DNA from: CBDIHP01 sp965279195 | GTDB lineage: Bacteria > Planctomycetota > Planctomycetia > Isosphaerales > Isosphaeraceae | DNA: 64,000 nt | Assembly (NCBI GenBank): GCA_965279195.1 | Contig: CBDIHP010000048.1 | Coordinates: 1-64,000 of the forward strand | Direction of reading: 5' to 3' | Shown here: positions 53,200 to 62,736 of the stretch, one piece after another | Layout: the number at the start of each line of letters is the position of its first letter | Numbering within the stretch: the stretch's first letter is position 1 | Program-made: the position numbers and the translations under genes | The notes under the pieces: generated by a model | Database searches by the model: none | Told to the model about the DNA's origin: nothing | Seen by the model: only the letters and a program-made list of their open reading frames with translations

Positions 53200-56100
53200 A
53201 TGGCTCCGCTCGACGAATCGCAGCCCGAGACGGTGGAACAGGTCACGAACCCGGTACCCGAGCCCGACGAGGATGAGCGCCTGGGCGAGGCCATCGAGGC
53301 GTACCTCCACCAGGTCGAATCCGGGCACGTGCCCGACGTCGAGGCGTTCGCCTCCGGGTATCCCGACCTCGGGGACGACCTGATCTCGGCGCTGGACGGC
53401 CTGGCCCTGGTCCAGGGGCTCGTGGGGGATTCTTCCGGCGGCGGCCCGGGCCAGAAACTCGAAGCCGGGCGGCGGCTGGCGGGATACCGGATCGTCCGGG
53501 AGATCGGCCGGGGCGGGATGGGGATCGTCTACGAGGCGGTCCACGTCGGGCTCGACCGGCCGGTGGCGCTCAAGGTCCTGGGGACGCAGGCCGCGCCCGA
53601 CTCATCGGGACGCCGACGGTTCCTCAACGAGGCCAAGACGGCGGCCGGGTTGCACCACACCAACATCGTGCCGGTGTTCGACGTCGGGCAGGTGGGCGGG
53701 CTCTGCTACTACGCCATGCAGCGCATCGAGGGGAGCGGGCTTGACCGCGTGGTCAAGCACATCCGACGCGACCGCAGCACGGGCGCGGGCTCCAGCTCGA
53801 TCAAGAACAGCAAGACCCAGAAGCCCGCCCCGTTCGACTCCGACTCGCTCCTGAGCGCCCCCATGCTCGGCGAATCGACCGCGAGCTGGGGCAGCACCAC
53901 CATGCGGAACCCGTCGTGGTCGCGGCAGGCCCGCAACGACGACCCGCCCCCGTACGAGCCCCCGCGCGGGACGGCCTATTACCGATGGGTCGCCGAGATC
54001 GGCCGCCAGGCCGCGCAGGCCCTCGGCTTCGCCCACTGGCGCGGGGTCATCCACCGCGACGTCAAGCCTTCGAACCTCCTGATCGACGCCAAGGGGCAGG
54101 TCTGGGTCGCCGACTTCGGCCTCGCCAGGCGGCTCGCCGACCCGAGCCAGACGCAGGTCGACAGCCTCCTCGGCACCCCGCGCTACATGAGCCCCGAGCA
54201 GACGAAGGCCGGCTCGACCATCGACGGCCGGACCGACGTCTACAGCCTCGGGGCCACGCTGTATGAACTGCTCACCCTCCGCCCGGTATTCGAGGGGCAG
54301 TCGGCGGCCGAGCTGATCGACCAGATCAATCTGAAGGAGCCGGTCCCCCCCCGGAAGTTCGACCCGAAGATCCCGGTCGACCTGGAGACGATCCTGCTCA
54401 AGGCCCTGGCCAAGCGCCCGGGCGACCGCTACGAGGACGCGCAGGCCCTGGCCGACGACCTGGAGCGGTTCCTGAACCTGGAGCCTGTCAAGGCGCGCCG
54501 GATCGGCCCCGCCGGGCGGCTCTGGCGGTTCGCCCGACGCCACCCCAGCCTGACCGCCGTGAGCACGGCCGCGACCGTCGTGGTGCTGACGACGGCGACG
54601 GTCGCCTATGTGAAGGTCGTCGCCGAGCGCGACGCCGCCAAGGCCGCGCGCGACGAGGAGACGAAGGCGAATGCCCGGCTGGAGACGGTCAACGCCGACC
54701 TCAAGCAGTCGGTGAGCAACCAGTACCTCACCAACGCCGCGCTCCTGCGGCTCTCGGGCGACACGGGGCGCCGGTCGAAGGGGCTGGAGCTCTTGAAGAA
54801 GGCGTCGGCCCTGGCCGTCGACTCGTCGTTCAAGGCCCGGTTGCGGGACGAGGCCCTGGCGTTTTTGGCCACGCGCGACGTGGTGAGCCGGCCCGCGATC
54901 CAGCCGGCCGAACTCCAGACGGGCCTGGCCTTCGGCAAGGACGGCAAGTCCGTGGCGACGCTCTCGGTCTCCGGGGACGGCCTGTCCTTCTGGGACACAT
55001 CCACGCGCAAGCGTCTGATCGAGATCGACCTGGACACCGGCCTGCCGCGCGGGGCGTTGCAGCCGTTCGAGAACCGCGGGGGCGACGGCGGCGGCCGTCG
55101 GGGCGGCGGCTTCAACCCCTTCCGCCGCGTCAGCGCCCTGGGAGACCGCGTCGCCGCCGTCCAGCCCTCGGCGAAGGGGGTGCTGTTCTTCCACGCGGCA
55201 ACGGGCGCGCCCGCCGGGGTGCTGCGGATGCCGGACGACCTGGCCGTGGTCGGGATCCTCGCCAGCTTCGACGGCCGCCGCCTGATCACGATCGACTTCC
55301 CCCGCGTCGACCCGGGCGGCCGGGGCGGCCGGGATGTGTCGTGGGGGCAGGCGCAGATCCACCTCTGGGACCCGTCGAAGCCCGACCGGCCGCTCGCGAC
55401 CCTCACCCCGCCCGAGGGCCGCAGCGAGTCCGCCGGCCGGCAGATCTTCCCCCTCGTCGCCATCGCGCCCGACGCCTCGGAGATCGCCGTCGCCTGGCGC
55501 GACGGCTCGGACATCGGCCTGTTCGACGGCCAGGGCAAGCCCCTGGAGCCGATCACCACCCAGATCAGCATCACCGCCCTGGCCCTGGGGCGAGAGCGGA
55601 TGCTCGCGGCGGCCGGCGGCGGCTCGATCCGGCTCTGGGACGCCAACCGCAACTCGCTGCCCGACCTGAGCAACCAGACCAACATCCAGCAGCTCCAGTT
55701 CAGCCCGGTGGACAGCTCGGTGCTCGCCGCCGCCGGGTTCGGCACCGGGGTCGAGCTCTGGGACCTGAACAACCACAACCTGATCACCAACCTCCCCGCG
55801 GGCTTCGTGGTCGACCTCGGGTTCTCGCCGGGCGCGGACCGGTCGCTGGTGGTGTCGCAGGGCCGGGGCCGGCCGATGGGGGCGTCGATCGCGTTCTGGG
55901 GCATGACCGAGCCCGTGGCGCTGGTGCAGCTCCCCGAGCTCAAGTCGCCGCCGGTGTCGGTGGGCTACGCCCCCTCGGGCACGCTCTCGGTGCTGTCGGC
56001 GGACGGCTCGCTGCACACCTGGACGGCGGGCAATTGCCCGACCAAGGCCGACGAGTGGCCGAACGTGCGGACCGGCTCGATCGGCTGGGACGCCGAGGGG

Positions 56101-57202
56101 CGGCTCATGGCCCTCGAGTTCGAGCCGAACGGCCAGACCTCCCTCGCCCGCTACGACTCCGCCACGCGCCGGCCGATCCGCCGCATCCCCGTCGGCGGGC
56201 CGATGGCGATGGGGGGCGGGCCCGGCGGCCCGGGCGGCCCCGGCGGGCCCCGGAACGATCGCGGCCGGGGCGGCCCCCGGAACGATCGCGAGCCGGACGG
56301 CCCGCCCTCGCCCCCGCCCAACGGCCCCGGGCCCGGCCCGAACGCGAATCCGCCCCGGCAAGGCGCGGGCGGCGGCAGCGGGCCCGGGATCGGGCCGGGC
56401 CGGGGCCTGTTCCGGAATTTCCCACGCCCCATCGTCACCACCAGGGACGGCCGTCTCACGCTGTTCCTCAATCGCGGGAACGAGCTCTGGGCCGTCCGCG
56501 ACGGCCAGCCGGACGAGGTCGTGCCGATCCGCCTGATCGACCCGAACGCCCCGCCCCCCGGCGGCGGCGGCGGCCCGCGCGGGTCCAGCCCGGGGGGCGG
56601 GACCGGCGGGGGCGGGCCGCGAGTCAATCGCGGCGGTGGCGGCTTCGGCAGCTTCGTCGCCTATCTCGCGCTGGCCGCCCCGCCCGACGGACGCCGCGTC
56701 TACCTGCTCGGCAACAACCAGGAGGTCGGCGCCTGGTCGCTCGGCGAGTCCGGAGGCCCGGCGCCTCCCCTGGTCGCTCGACGTCCGATGCATCAGCATG
56801 GCCCTCCGGCCCGACGGCGCGGTGCTGGCGCTCGGCGAGTCCTCGGGCGAGGTCACGCTGCTGAGCACGGCCACGGGCTCGGTGATCCGGCGGCTCCCCC
56901 CCCCGACCGCCGAGGTCGAGCCCGCCGGCACGCCCGACGCGCCCGCGCAGGCCCTGGCCTTCTCCCCCAGCGGCGACGAGCTGGCCGTCGGGACCCGCAA
57001 CGCCGTGCGGATCTGGGACGTCGGCAACCCCGCCCGCCGGCCCGAGCGGGTCGTCAACCTCCCCGCCGGCCGGGGCCTCGTCACCGGCCTCGCCTACGAC
57101 CCCGACGGCCGCACCCTCGCCACCTCCGGCCCCGACGGCGTCAAGGTCTGGGACCTCCGCAAGATCCGCGACGAACTCGCCGCCCACGGCCTGGGGTGGT
57201 GA
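53200..57202 (+). pseudogene. serine/threonine kinase with WD40-like repeats, frameshifted near the 3' end
   Basis: Read with one base removed this is 1333 aa. The N-terminal 90 residues are acidic. The kinase domain (about 95-430) has GRGGMGIVYEA, VALKVL, HRDVKPSN (His near 285), DFGLARR and GTPRYMSPEQ, with an insert of about 70 residues. A transmembrane segment follows near 447-470. WD40-like repeats fill the rest, broken by Gly, Pro and Arg rich linkers at about 56200-56400 and 56550-56640. Near 56767-56770 the frame shifts: the main frame becomes Arg rich, whereas the next frame continues PWSLDVRCISMALRPDGAVL to a stop at 57202. Removing one C of a CCCC run repairs it. It may be a sequencing error. 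Confidence 0.85.
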
Positions 57203-57219
57203 CGTGCCGGGATCCAAGA

Positions 57220-57369
57220 ATTGAACCACAGAGACACAGAGAACACGGAGTCGGGCCGGATTGATTCGGGTTGAATCCATCCCCATCTCCCCCTCCGTGC
57301 TCTCCGTGCTCTCCGTGCTCTCCGTGCTCTCCGTGCTCTCCGTGCTCTCCGTGTCTCTGTGGTTCAATC
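57220..57369. repeat. repeat family E, copy 3, with a nine-base tandem array
   Basis: The left arm is TTGAACCACAGAGACACAGA and the right arm near 57347-57367 is its complement, TGTCTCTGTGGTTCAA. At 57293-57346 the unit CTCCGTGCT is repeated six times without change, then once with a variation, so the array belongs to the right arm. The array length is likely to vary between strains. Confidence 0.85.
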
Positions 57370-57696
57370 CCGGATTTTTCCAGCGTGTGTGCTGAGGGTC
57401 CCTCGCCCGCAAGGTCGCGCGCAATCGGGACAGGCCGGAGAGTCGCGTGCGGCTCGGGTCGAAAGCGATCGATTGGGCTCAAACGGCCCGGCGGGGGCGA
57501 CCGATCAAAAGGCCCGTCGATGTCGCGGGAGAAGACCCGCGGCGAACCCGGGCACCCGCGACGCGTGGCGGAGGATCCGCCGGCCCGGCGGGTGGACGAG
57601 GGGGACGCCCGGGACGTCCAAGGACCGGACGCGCGGCCGACCTCCCTCCGAACCGAGACCAGACCGGACCCGAAGGTCAGGAAAGGAAATCCGAAG
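57370..57696. other. 325-base leader of the lipoprotein gene, no gene called
   Basis: Only basic, Arg and Gly rich chance frames are seen. GGAAAGGA near 57680-57690 is the ribosome site of the lipoprotein gene. No promoter hexamers are convincing. Confidence 0.4.
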
Positions 57697-58026
57697 ATGT
57701 CGCGGATTCATGGATTGGGATTGGTGGCGCTGGCGGGCCTGGCCCTGACGATGGGCTCGGTGGGCTGCGCCCACTGCGACACCTGCGACGACTTCCCCGC
57801 CCCCTGCACGGGGCCGAATTGCGGCTACCCCTACAACCACGGCGGCGACGTCTACGCCGGCGCCCCGGCCCCGGCCTCCGCGGACGCCTCGATGAGCGCC
57901 CCGGCCGCCCCGGCCCCCTCGTCGGTCTCCTCGACCCCCGCCCCCGGCGCCTCGCTCGGCCCGGCCTCCGACGCCGCCCCCAAGCCCGCCCCGGACCTCC
58001 CCGCCGTCAATCCCGAGAAGAAGTAA
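57697..58026 (+). CDS. small lipoprotein with Cys-rich start
   Basis: A 109-aa protein with signal MSRIHGLGLVALAGLALTMG and a lipobox ending SVGC (Cys near 24). The mature part starts AHCDTCDDFPAPCTGPNCGY with four Cys in 16 residues, followed by Ala, Pro and Ser rich low-complexity sequence ending in NPEKK. It probably sits on the outer membrane. The Cys cluster could form disulfides or bind metal; no family is known to me. Confidence 0.72.
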   Translation: MSRIHGLGLVALAGLALTMGSVGCAHCDTCDDFPAPCTGPNCGYPYNHGGDVYAGAPAPASADASMSAPAAPAPSSVSSTPAPGASLGPASDAAPKPAPDLPAVNPEKK

Positions 58027-58075
58027 TCCTGTTCGGTTGTCGCCCCACACCGACGTCTGCTGGGGCCATCCGGTT

Positions 58076-58206
58076 GTAGGGTGCGGAGCCACGCACGATG
58101 CGTGGCTCCGCACCGACCTCGGCGGATGACGCCTCAACCGCCCCGCGATCGTTGCCCATCCTCGTCTCGGTGCGGAGGCCGCGAAGACGCGGCCATCACA
58201 CCCTAC
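58076..58206. repeat. repeat family C, copy 3, overlapping a stop codon
   Basis: Ends GTAGGGTGCGGAGCCACGC and CACACCCTAC. The left part contains a perfect inner hairpin, GCGGAGCCACGCACGATGCG with its complement GCGTGGCTCCGC. The right end overlaps the TAG stop (58203-58205) of the minus-strand gene that follows. Confidence 0.8.
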
Positions 58207-58628
58207 GCGAGTCGGAAGGTCCGGCAGATCTCCCGCAAGGCCTGGTCCCCCTCGGATTCTTCCAGCTCCGAGTACTGGCAGAAGATCAGGACCGTCCGCT
58301 CCTGGGCGCGGAAGCAACGCGTCGCGCAGGATGTGGTCATATCCAGGCTGAAGAACTCGATGTCGTGCCCGATCGCACGCTGGCCGGCGATCGTGTCGAA
58401 GACCTCGGCCGTGTCGAGCCTCGGGTACTCCGCCTTGAGCGCGTCGAGGGCCTCGTCGATCACCTCCGACGGCGACGGGGCGCCCTCGTCGATGGTGACG
58501 AACGCGAACGACAGCCCCCCGGGCGACTGCAGCGACACCGTCGCGCGGCCCTCTTCCTCGTTGACGTCGATCTCCCAGCCCGTGGGATAATCGAACCGGA
58601 CGCCGTGGTCGTCGTAGTGGCCGCTCAT
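58203..58628 (-). CDS. hypothetical protein, PsbP/DcrB-like fold
   Basis: A 141-aa protein without signal peptide: HGVRFDYPTGWEIDVNEEEGRATVSLQSPGG, then AFVTIDEGAPSPSEVIDEALDALKAEYPRLD, and FRAQERTVLIFCQYSELEESE at the end. The F.YP.GW start and the late helix match small PsbP- or DcrB-like proteins with unknown function. The stop codon TAG is supplied by the end of a family C repeat. The ATG at 58628 was chosen because a longer frame would enter the divergent region of the HD gene. Confidence 0.65.
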   Translation of the reverse strand: MSGHYDDHGVRFDYPTGWEIDVNEEEGRATVSLQSPGGLSFAFVTIDEGAPSPSEVIDEALDALKAEYPRLDTAEVFDTIAGQRAIGHDIEFFSLDMTTSCATRCFRAQERTVLIFCQYSELEESEGDQALREICRTFRLA

Positions 58629-58754
58629 CGCTCGTTCGCTCGCCTCGTCCCAGCATCCCGTCCGATCGATCCCGCAGAGATCGCATCCTAGCAGCCCGAC
58701 CTCGGCCCCGCCAAGCGCAACCGGCCGCCACGCCCGCACCCCGGAGCCCCCCCC

Positions 58755-59270
58755 ATGCTCGACCTCGCCCCGATCCTCCGCGCGGTCCTGGACGAATATA
58801 CGCTCCCCTGGGACGGCGACCACGGCGTCGCCCACTGGGCCAGGGTGCTGGAGAACGGCCTGATGCTGGCGCGCGAGACGGGCGCCGACGCCGAGGTCGT
58901 GCGGCTGTTCGCCGTCCTGCACGACTCCCGCCGCCTGAACGAACACACCGACCCCGAGCACGGACCGAGGGCCGCCGATTTCGCCTTGACGCTCCAGGGA
59001 CGTTTCTATCAGCTCGACAGGCACGCCTTACGTCTGCTCTATAGGGCGTGCGAAGGGCATACGCACGAACGGACGCATCCGGACGTCACCATCCAGACCT
59101 GCTGGGACTCCGACCGCCTCGACCTCGGCCGCGTCGGCATCACCCCCCACCCCTCGCGCCTCTGCACCGAATTCGCCCGACGCCCCGAGACCATCGCCCG
59201 GGCCGACGCCCGCGCCAGCCTCGGCCACATCCCCGACCTGATCCGCGATGAGTGGGGATTGGATCTCTAA
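58755..59270 (+). CDS. HD-domain-like phosphohydrolase
   Basis: The 171-aa protein has DGDHGVAHWARVLENG, a His pair as in HD proteins, then VVRLFAVLHDSRRLNEHTDPEHG with the metal-binding HD and a further His. A later CEGHTHERTHPD and WDSDRLDLGRVG add probable metal or phosphate ligands. HD proteins cleave phosphoester bonds of nucleotides or other small molecules; the substrate is open. GGAGCC ends a few bases before the ATG. It is convergent with the SGNH hydrolase gene. Confidence 0.8.
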   Translation: MLDLAPILRAVLDEYTLPWDGDHGVAHWARVLENGLMLARETGADAEVVRLFAVLHDSRRLNEHTDPEHGPRAADFALTLQGRFYQLDRHALRLLYRACEGHTHERTHPDVTIQTCWDSDRLDLGRVGITPHPSRLCTEFARRPETIARADARASLGHIPDLIRDEWGLDL

Positions 59271-59273
59271 CCC

Positions 59274-59301
59274 GGAGTGCGGAAGCTCGCTTCCGCACTC
59301 C
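59274..59301. terminator. bidirectional hairpin (simple family B form)
   Basis: GGAGTGCGGAAG pairs perfectly with CTTCCGCACTCC around a four-base loop in the gap between two convergent genes. It uses the same end sequence as repeat family B. Confidence 0.75.
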
Positions 59302-59330
59302 ACATGGCGGGTCCGCGCGTCAACGCATCG

Positions 59331-60053
59331 TCACTTCTTCTCGTCGAGCATCCCCCACACCGCCGGCTCGATGGCGTCGGCCCAGGCGTGATAGCCCTTG
59401 AGGCTCAGGTGCAGGAAGTCGGGCATCACGTCCTTGGGGATGTTTCCCTTCTCATTCAAGAACGCCTTACCGATGTCGACGTACTTGATGTTCGACCCGT
59501 CGTCGAACTTGGCGATCTTCTCGTTGATCAGGCCGATGACGGCGGTCGGCGGCAGCTCGGTCGACTTCTTGTCGTCGCGGGCCCGGGGGAACACCGCCAG
59601 GAGCAGGATCTTCGCCTTCGGCAGTTTCTCGCGCAGGCGTTCGACGATCGCCTTCACGCCCCCGGCGATCTCCTCGGGCGTGTTCGAGCCGACGTTGTTC
59701 GTGCCGATCATCAGCACCACGAGCTTCGGCGAGATGCCCTCCAGCTCGCCGTTCTCGATCCGCCACAGGACGTGCTGGGTCCGGTCGCCGCCGATCCCGA
59801 AGTTCGCCGCCTTGCGCGGCTCGTAGTGACGCTTCCAGACCTCGTTGTTGTTCCACCCCTGGGTGATCGAATCCCCCAGGAACAGCAGGTCCACATCCCC
59901 CTTCTTCGCCCGCTCCAGGAACGACTCGTGGAGCTTCGCCCACCAGCCCTCCTTGAGCTTGTCCGCCGGCTTCGCGGCCGTATTCTCCTGCGCGACCCCC
60001 AACGCCGGCAACGCCAGCACCAGCCCGAGCGCAAACCCCAGACGCGTCGTCAT
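59331..60053 (-). CDS. secreted SGNH/GDSL hydrolase
   Basis: A 240-aa enzyme with signal peptide MTTRLGFALGLVLALPALGVAQ. The SGNH motifs are clear: LLFLGDSITQGW (Ser), NFGIGGDRTQHVLW (Gly), VLMIGTNNVG (Asn) and DFLHLSLKGYHAWA (Asp-His). It resembles the platelet-activating-factor acetylhydrolase-like or sialate esterase-like group of extracellular esterases, which often strip acetyl groups from glycans. The substrate is inferred only. The ATG at 60053 was chosen because it begins the signal peptide, whereas the upstream frame runs into a family E repeat. Confidence 0.9.
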   Translation of the reverse strand: MTTRLGFALGLVLALPALGVAQENTAAKPADKLKEGWWAKLHESFLERAKKGDVDLLFLGDSITQGWNNNEVWKRHYEPRKAANFGIGGDRTQHVLWRIENGELEGISPKLVVLMIGTNNVGSNTPEEIAGGVKAIVERLREKLPKAKILLLAVFPRARDDKKSTELPPTAVIGLINEKIAKFDDGSNIKYVDIGKAFLNEKGNIPKDVMPDFLHLSLKGYHAWADAIEPAVWGMLDEKK

Positions 60054-60068
60054 TCGTCGTCTCCTGGA

Positions 60069-60292
60069 TGTGATGGAGGGGAGATTGAACCGCCAAGGCG
60101 AGGAGGGAGAGAGGAGGGGATTGAACCACAGAGACGCAGAGGTCACAGAGGAGACGGAGACGGAATCAAGAACAGATCATGCATAATCTGATCAATGAAT
60201 GGTTTTCCTCTCCGTGCTCTCTGTGTCTCTGTGGTTCAATCTCCCACACTTATCCCTCTCCCCTCTCCCCTGGCGTCTCGGCGGTTCAATCT
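60069..60292. repeat. repeat family E, copy 4 (doubly nested)
   Basis: Outer arms GAGATTGAACCGCCAAGGCG and GGCGTCTCGGCGGTTCAATC enclose inner arms GATTGAACCACAGAGACGCA and GTGTCTCTGTGGTTCAATC. The middle (about 60165-60205) is AT rich and holds ATCATGCATAATCTGATC. It lies between the SGNH hydrolase start and the end of the nitroreductase gene. Confidence 0.85.
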
Positions 60293-60312
60293 CCCCGGAT
60301 TCCCCGCCGATG

Positions 60313-61008
60313 TTACCCCAGCGGCCCGGGCTCGCCCAGGGTCCAGGGCTGGCCGAAGTGCTCCTCGTAGCAGACCCGCTCCAGCGGGAACCGGCCCGGG
60401 TCGGGCAGGGGGGGGGCGTCGGGCTCGGGGTAGCCGAGCGCCACCAGGCAGCAGACCGCGTGGTCGTCGGGGATGCCGAACGCCGCCCGCAACGGCTCCT
60501 CCCGGAACCCCTCCATCACCGCCGACGCCAGCCCCGCCGACTCCGCCGCCAGCACCAGGTTCCCCACCGCCAGCATCGCCGATCGCGTCGCCCAGGTCGC
60601 CCGCCCCGCGCGGTCGAGCCTCCCCAGCGTCCGCGTCGCATTCGCCCGCGTCCGGCCCGCCATCTCCGGCGTGATCGACCCGTCCGCCAGCCGGCCCTCC
60701 AGCATCGGCCCCAGGTCGACCCGCTCGGGCTCCAGATACCCCAGCACGATCAAGACCACCGGCGCACTCGCCAGCTTCACCTGCCCGTACGCGCACCCCC
60801 GCAACGCCTCGATCCTCCCCGGCTCCCGAACCACCACGAACCGCCAAGGCTGGAGGTTGAACCCCGAAGGCGCCCGCGTCGCCAGCCCGAGGACGCGCCT
60901 CAACTCCCCCTCCGGCACCCCCCTCCCCGCATCGAACCCCATCGCCGACCGTCGACCCAGGATCGCCCGGGTCACGCCGTTGCCGTCATCCGAATCCAAG
61001 ACACCCAT
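60313..61008 (-). CDS. nitroreductase-family flavoprotein
   Basis: The 231-aa product begins VTRAILGRRSAMGFDAGRGV, the usual RRSxRxF-like FMN-binding start, followed by LATRAPSGFNLQPWRFVVV, a typical APSGxNxQPW block, and ends with CCLVALGYPEPDAPPLPDPGRFPLERV. Members reduce nitro compounds, quinones or enones with FMN and NAD(P)H. The substrate is unknown. The ATG at 61008 fits the family length. Confidence 0.88.
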   Translation of the reverse strand: MGVLDSDDGNGVTRAILGRRSAMGFDAGRGVPEGELRRVLGLATRAPSGFNLQPWRFVVVREPGRIEALRGCAYGQVKLASAPVVLIVLGYLEPERVDLGPMLEGRLADGSITPEMAGRTRANATRTLGRLDRAGRATWATRSAMLAVGNLVLAAESAGLASAVMEGFREEPLRAAFGIPDDHAVCCLVALGYPEPDAPPLPDPGRFPLERVCYEEHFGQPWTLGEPGPLG

Positions 61009-61476
61009 GTCACCCACCCCCAACACCCCCGCCCAGCCCGCATGACCCGACCAAGCCCAAGCCCCACCAGCCCCAAAACCCCCGATCCCAGTCTACCGAA
61101 ACGAAGCCAAATCGCCAGAACCTCCCACGTCCCAAGGGCTTGCAGCCCAAAACTTCCAAACCGTCCCAAAGTGCCCCAAATTGACAAAGAGCAATCGTCC
61201 GCCATCGGAAACCCTATCGACCTCTCCTTTGACGCTCGCCCCCTCAACGTATTCGAAGCAAAATCCCCAGAATCCCAGGAATCCGACCGTTCATTTCGGC
61301 GGCAGGCCACATCGGAATCGTGCAAGCCCCGAATCCAAAATAAGATGCATCGAACACCCTGTTCCAGAAGTGAGCGGAAAATTCATCATGGGGACAGCGA
61401 CCTCAGATCCGCAATCGACCCAATCCTCCGTCGACCACGACCAGAAACTCCAACCGAGCCACCCCAGGTCGCCTTC
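61009..61476. other. less GC-rich tract with degenerate repeat F and no gene
   Basis: The region upstream of the nitroreductase gene resembles 51925-52000 in a stretch near 61125-61195 (TTGCAG..AAAACTTCC and CCAAATTGACAAAGAGCAA). Minus-strand frames here and there have similar residues (CSLSIWGTLGRFGSFGLQ against CSLAIWCVFGGLGSFSLQ), but the rest differs. No gene is called. Confidence 0.45.
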
Positions 61477-61540
61477 TCAATACCGCGCCTGCCCCGGCGT
61501 TGCCCCCCTCAATACCGCGCCTGCCCCGGCGTTGCCCCCC
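61477..61540. repeat. tandem repeat of 32 bases, two copies
   Basis: The unit starting TCAATACCGCGCCTGCCCCG is present twice without change (61477-61508 and 61509-61540), followed by shorter decayed CCCCGG-GTTGCCC pieces to about 61570. It lies just left of a truncated transposase gene. Confidence 0.8.
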
Positions 61541-61639
61541 GTCCCGGGGTTGCCCCCCGGCGTTGCCCTGCGGATAAATGGGGAGACTACGCAGCCTGAG
61601 GCGATTTGATCAGGCCTTTGATGCGTTGCATGTCCCCGC

Positions 61640-62623
61640 GTTCGCCGGCGGAAGAAGGTGACGCGCGGCCGCAAGCTCCGCGTCGACACCACCGCGGTCG
61701 AAACCAATATCCACTTCCCCACCGACAGCGGCCTGATCGGCGACGGCGTCCGCGTCGTCTCGCGGCTCCTGCGCCGGGCGAAGTCGGCGCTGGGCGAGGC
61801 CGCCGAGGGGCTCGGCGACGCCTTCCGGAGTCGGCTGCGGACCGTGCGGAAGGTCTCGCAGGAGCTGCACCGGCTCGCCCGCAAGAAGGGCGACGAGGCC
61901 CGCGCGGCGATGAAGGACCGCTACGAGACCCTGATCGCCGCGGCGAAGCAAACCGTGGCGCAGGCCGGGCGGGTGACCAGAGCCTTGAAGGACTCGACCG
62001 AGGCCCGGGTCGCCTCCAAGCTCGACGAGTTCGTGCCGCGGCTGACGCGGTGCATCGACCAGGCGGTGCGGCGCGTGCTCCGGGGCGAGTCGGTCCCATC
62101 GTCGGAGAAGCTGGTGTCGATCTTCGAGCCGCACAGCCAGGTGATCCCGCGTCAGAAGGCGGGCAAGCCAGTGGAATTCGGCCGCAAGCTCCGGCTCGAC
62201 GAGGTCGAGGGGGGCATCGTCAGCGGCTACGCGATCCTCGACCAGGGCGGCGGCCAGGACCAGCCCTACCTGGCGGATGCCCTGGATCAGCATCAACGCG
62301 TGTTCGCGCGGGCCCCCGACCTGCTCGCCGCCGACCGGGGGATGTCCTCGGCCGACAACCGGCGCCTGGCGGAGGAGCGAGGCGTGAAGCGCGTCGCCCT
62401 GCCGCACGTGGGCAAGGCCCCGCCAGGTCGCCAAGCGGTCGAGAAGGAGCGATGGTTCCGCCGCGGCTATCGGTTCCGGGCCGGGATCGAGGGGCGGATC
62501 CACGCGCTGAAGCGGGACTTCGGCCTGAGACGCTGCCGCTATCGGGGCGAGGGCGGGATGGGCCGGTGGGTCGGCTGGAGGATCGTGGCGCACAACCTGT
62601 CGAAGGTCGCGGAAGCCGGGTGA
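61640..62623 (+). pseudogene. 5'-truncated ISNCY-like transposase
   Basis: The frame from the GTG at 61658 gives 321 aa of a DDE-type transposase: KLRVDTTAVETNIHFPTDSG with the first catalytic Asp, then DLLAADRGMSSADNRRLAEE with the second, and ERWFRRGYRFRAGIEGRIHALKRDFG with the last acidic site. The end GMGRWVGWRIVAHNLSKVAEAG matches ISNCY-type elements as I remember them. About 120 residues at the N-terminus are missing: homology can be followed only a few codons upstream, to about 61640. No left inverted repeat is evident. It is therefore likely inactive. Confidence 0.7.
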
Positions 62624-62736
62624 GATGGGTGGAAGGGGCAAGATCCGGGGAGGCATCATCCCACAGGGCCGTGGGGATGCCCAGGCCATATGGCGGACGC
62701 ATCATCGGATGAAGGATTTCGCACCGCAAACTAGTA

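Noticed and set aside
53602..57084. 1160-aa open frame on the minus strand opposite the kinase gene, and similar ones at 18257-20266, 21209-23248, 26560-28812 and 47763-49427
   Set aside because: They are antisense to genes with clear motifs, are rich in Arg, Gly, Pro and Ala, have no domain, and arise because stops are rare in GC-rich DNA.
57293..57346. possible CRISPR-like array
   Set aside because: The unit is only nine bases with no spacers and lies within an inverted repeat arm.
60111..60240. GGTTCAATC motifs resembling the T arm of tRNA genes
   Set aside because: They belong to family E repeat arms; no acceptor stem, anticodon arm or D arm can be folded around them.
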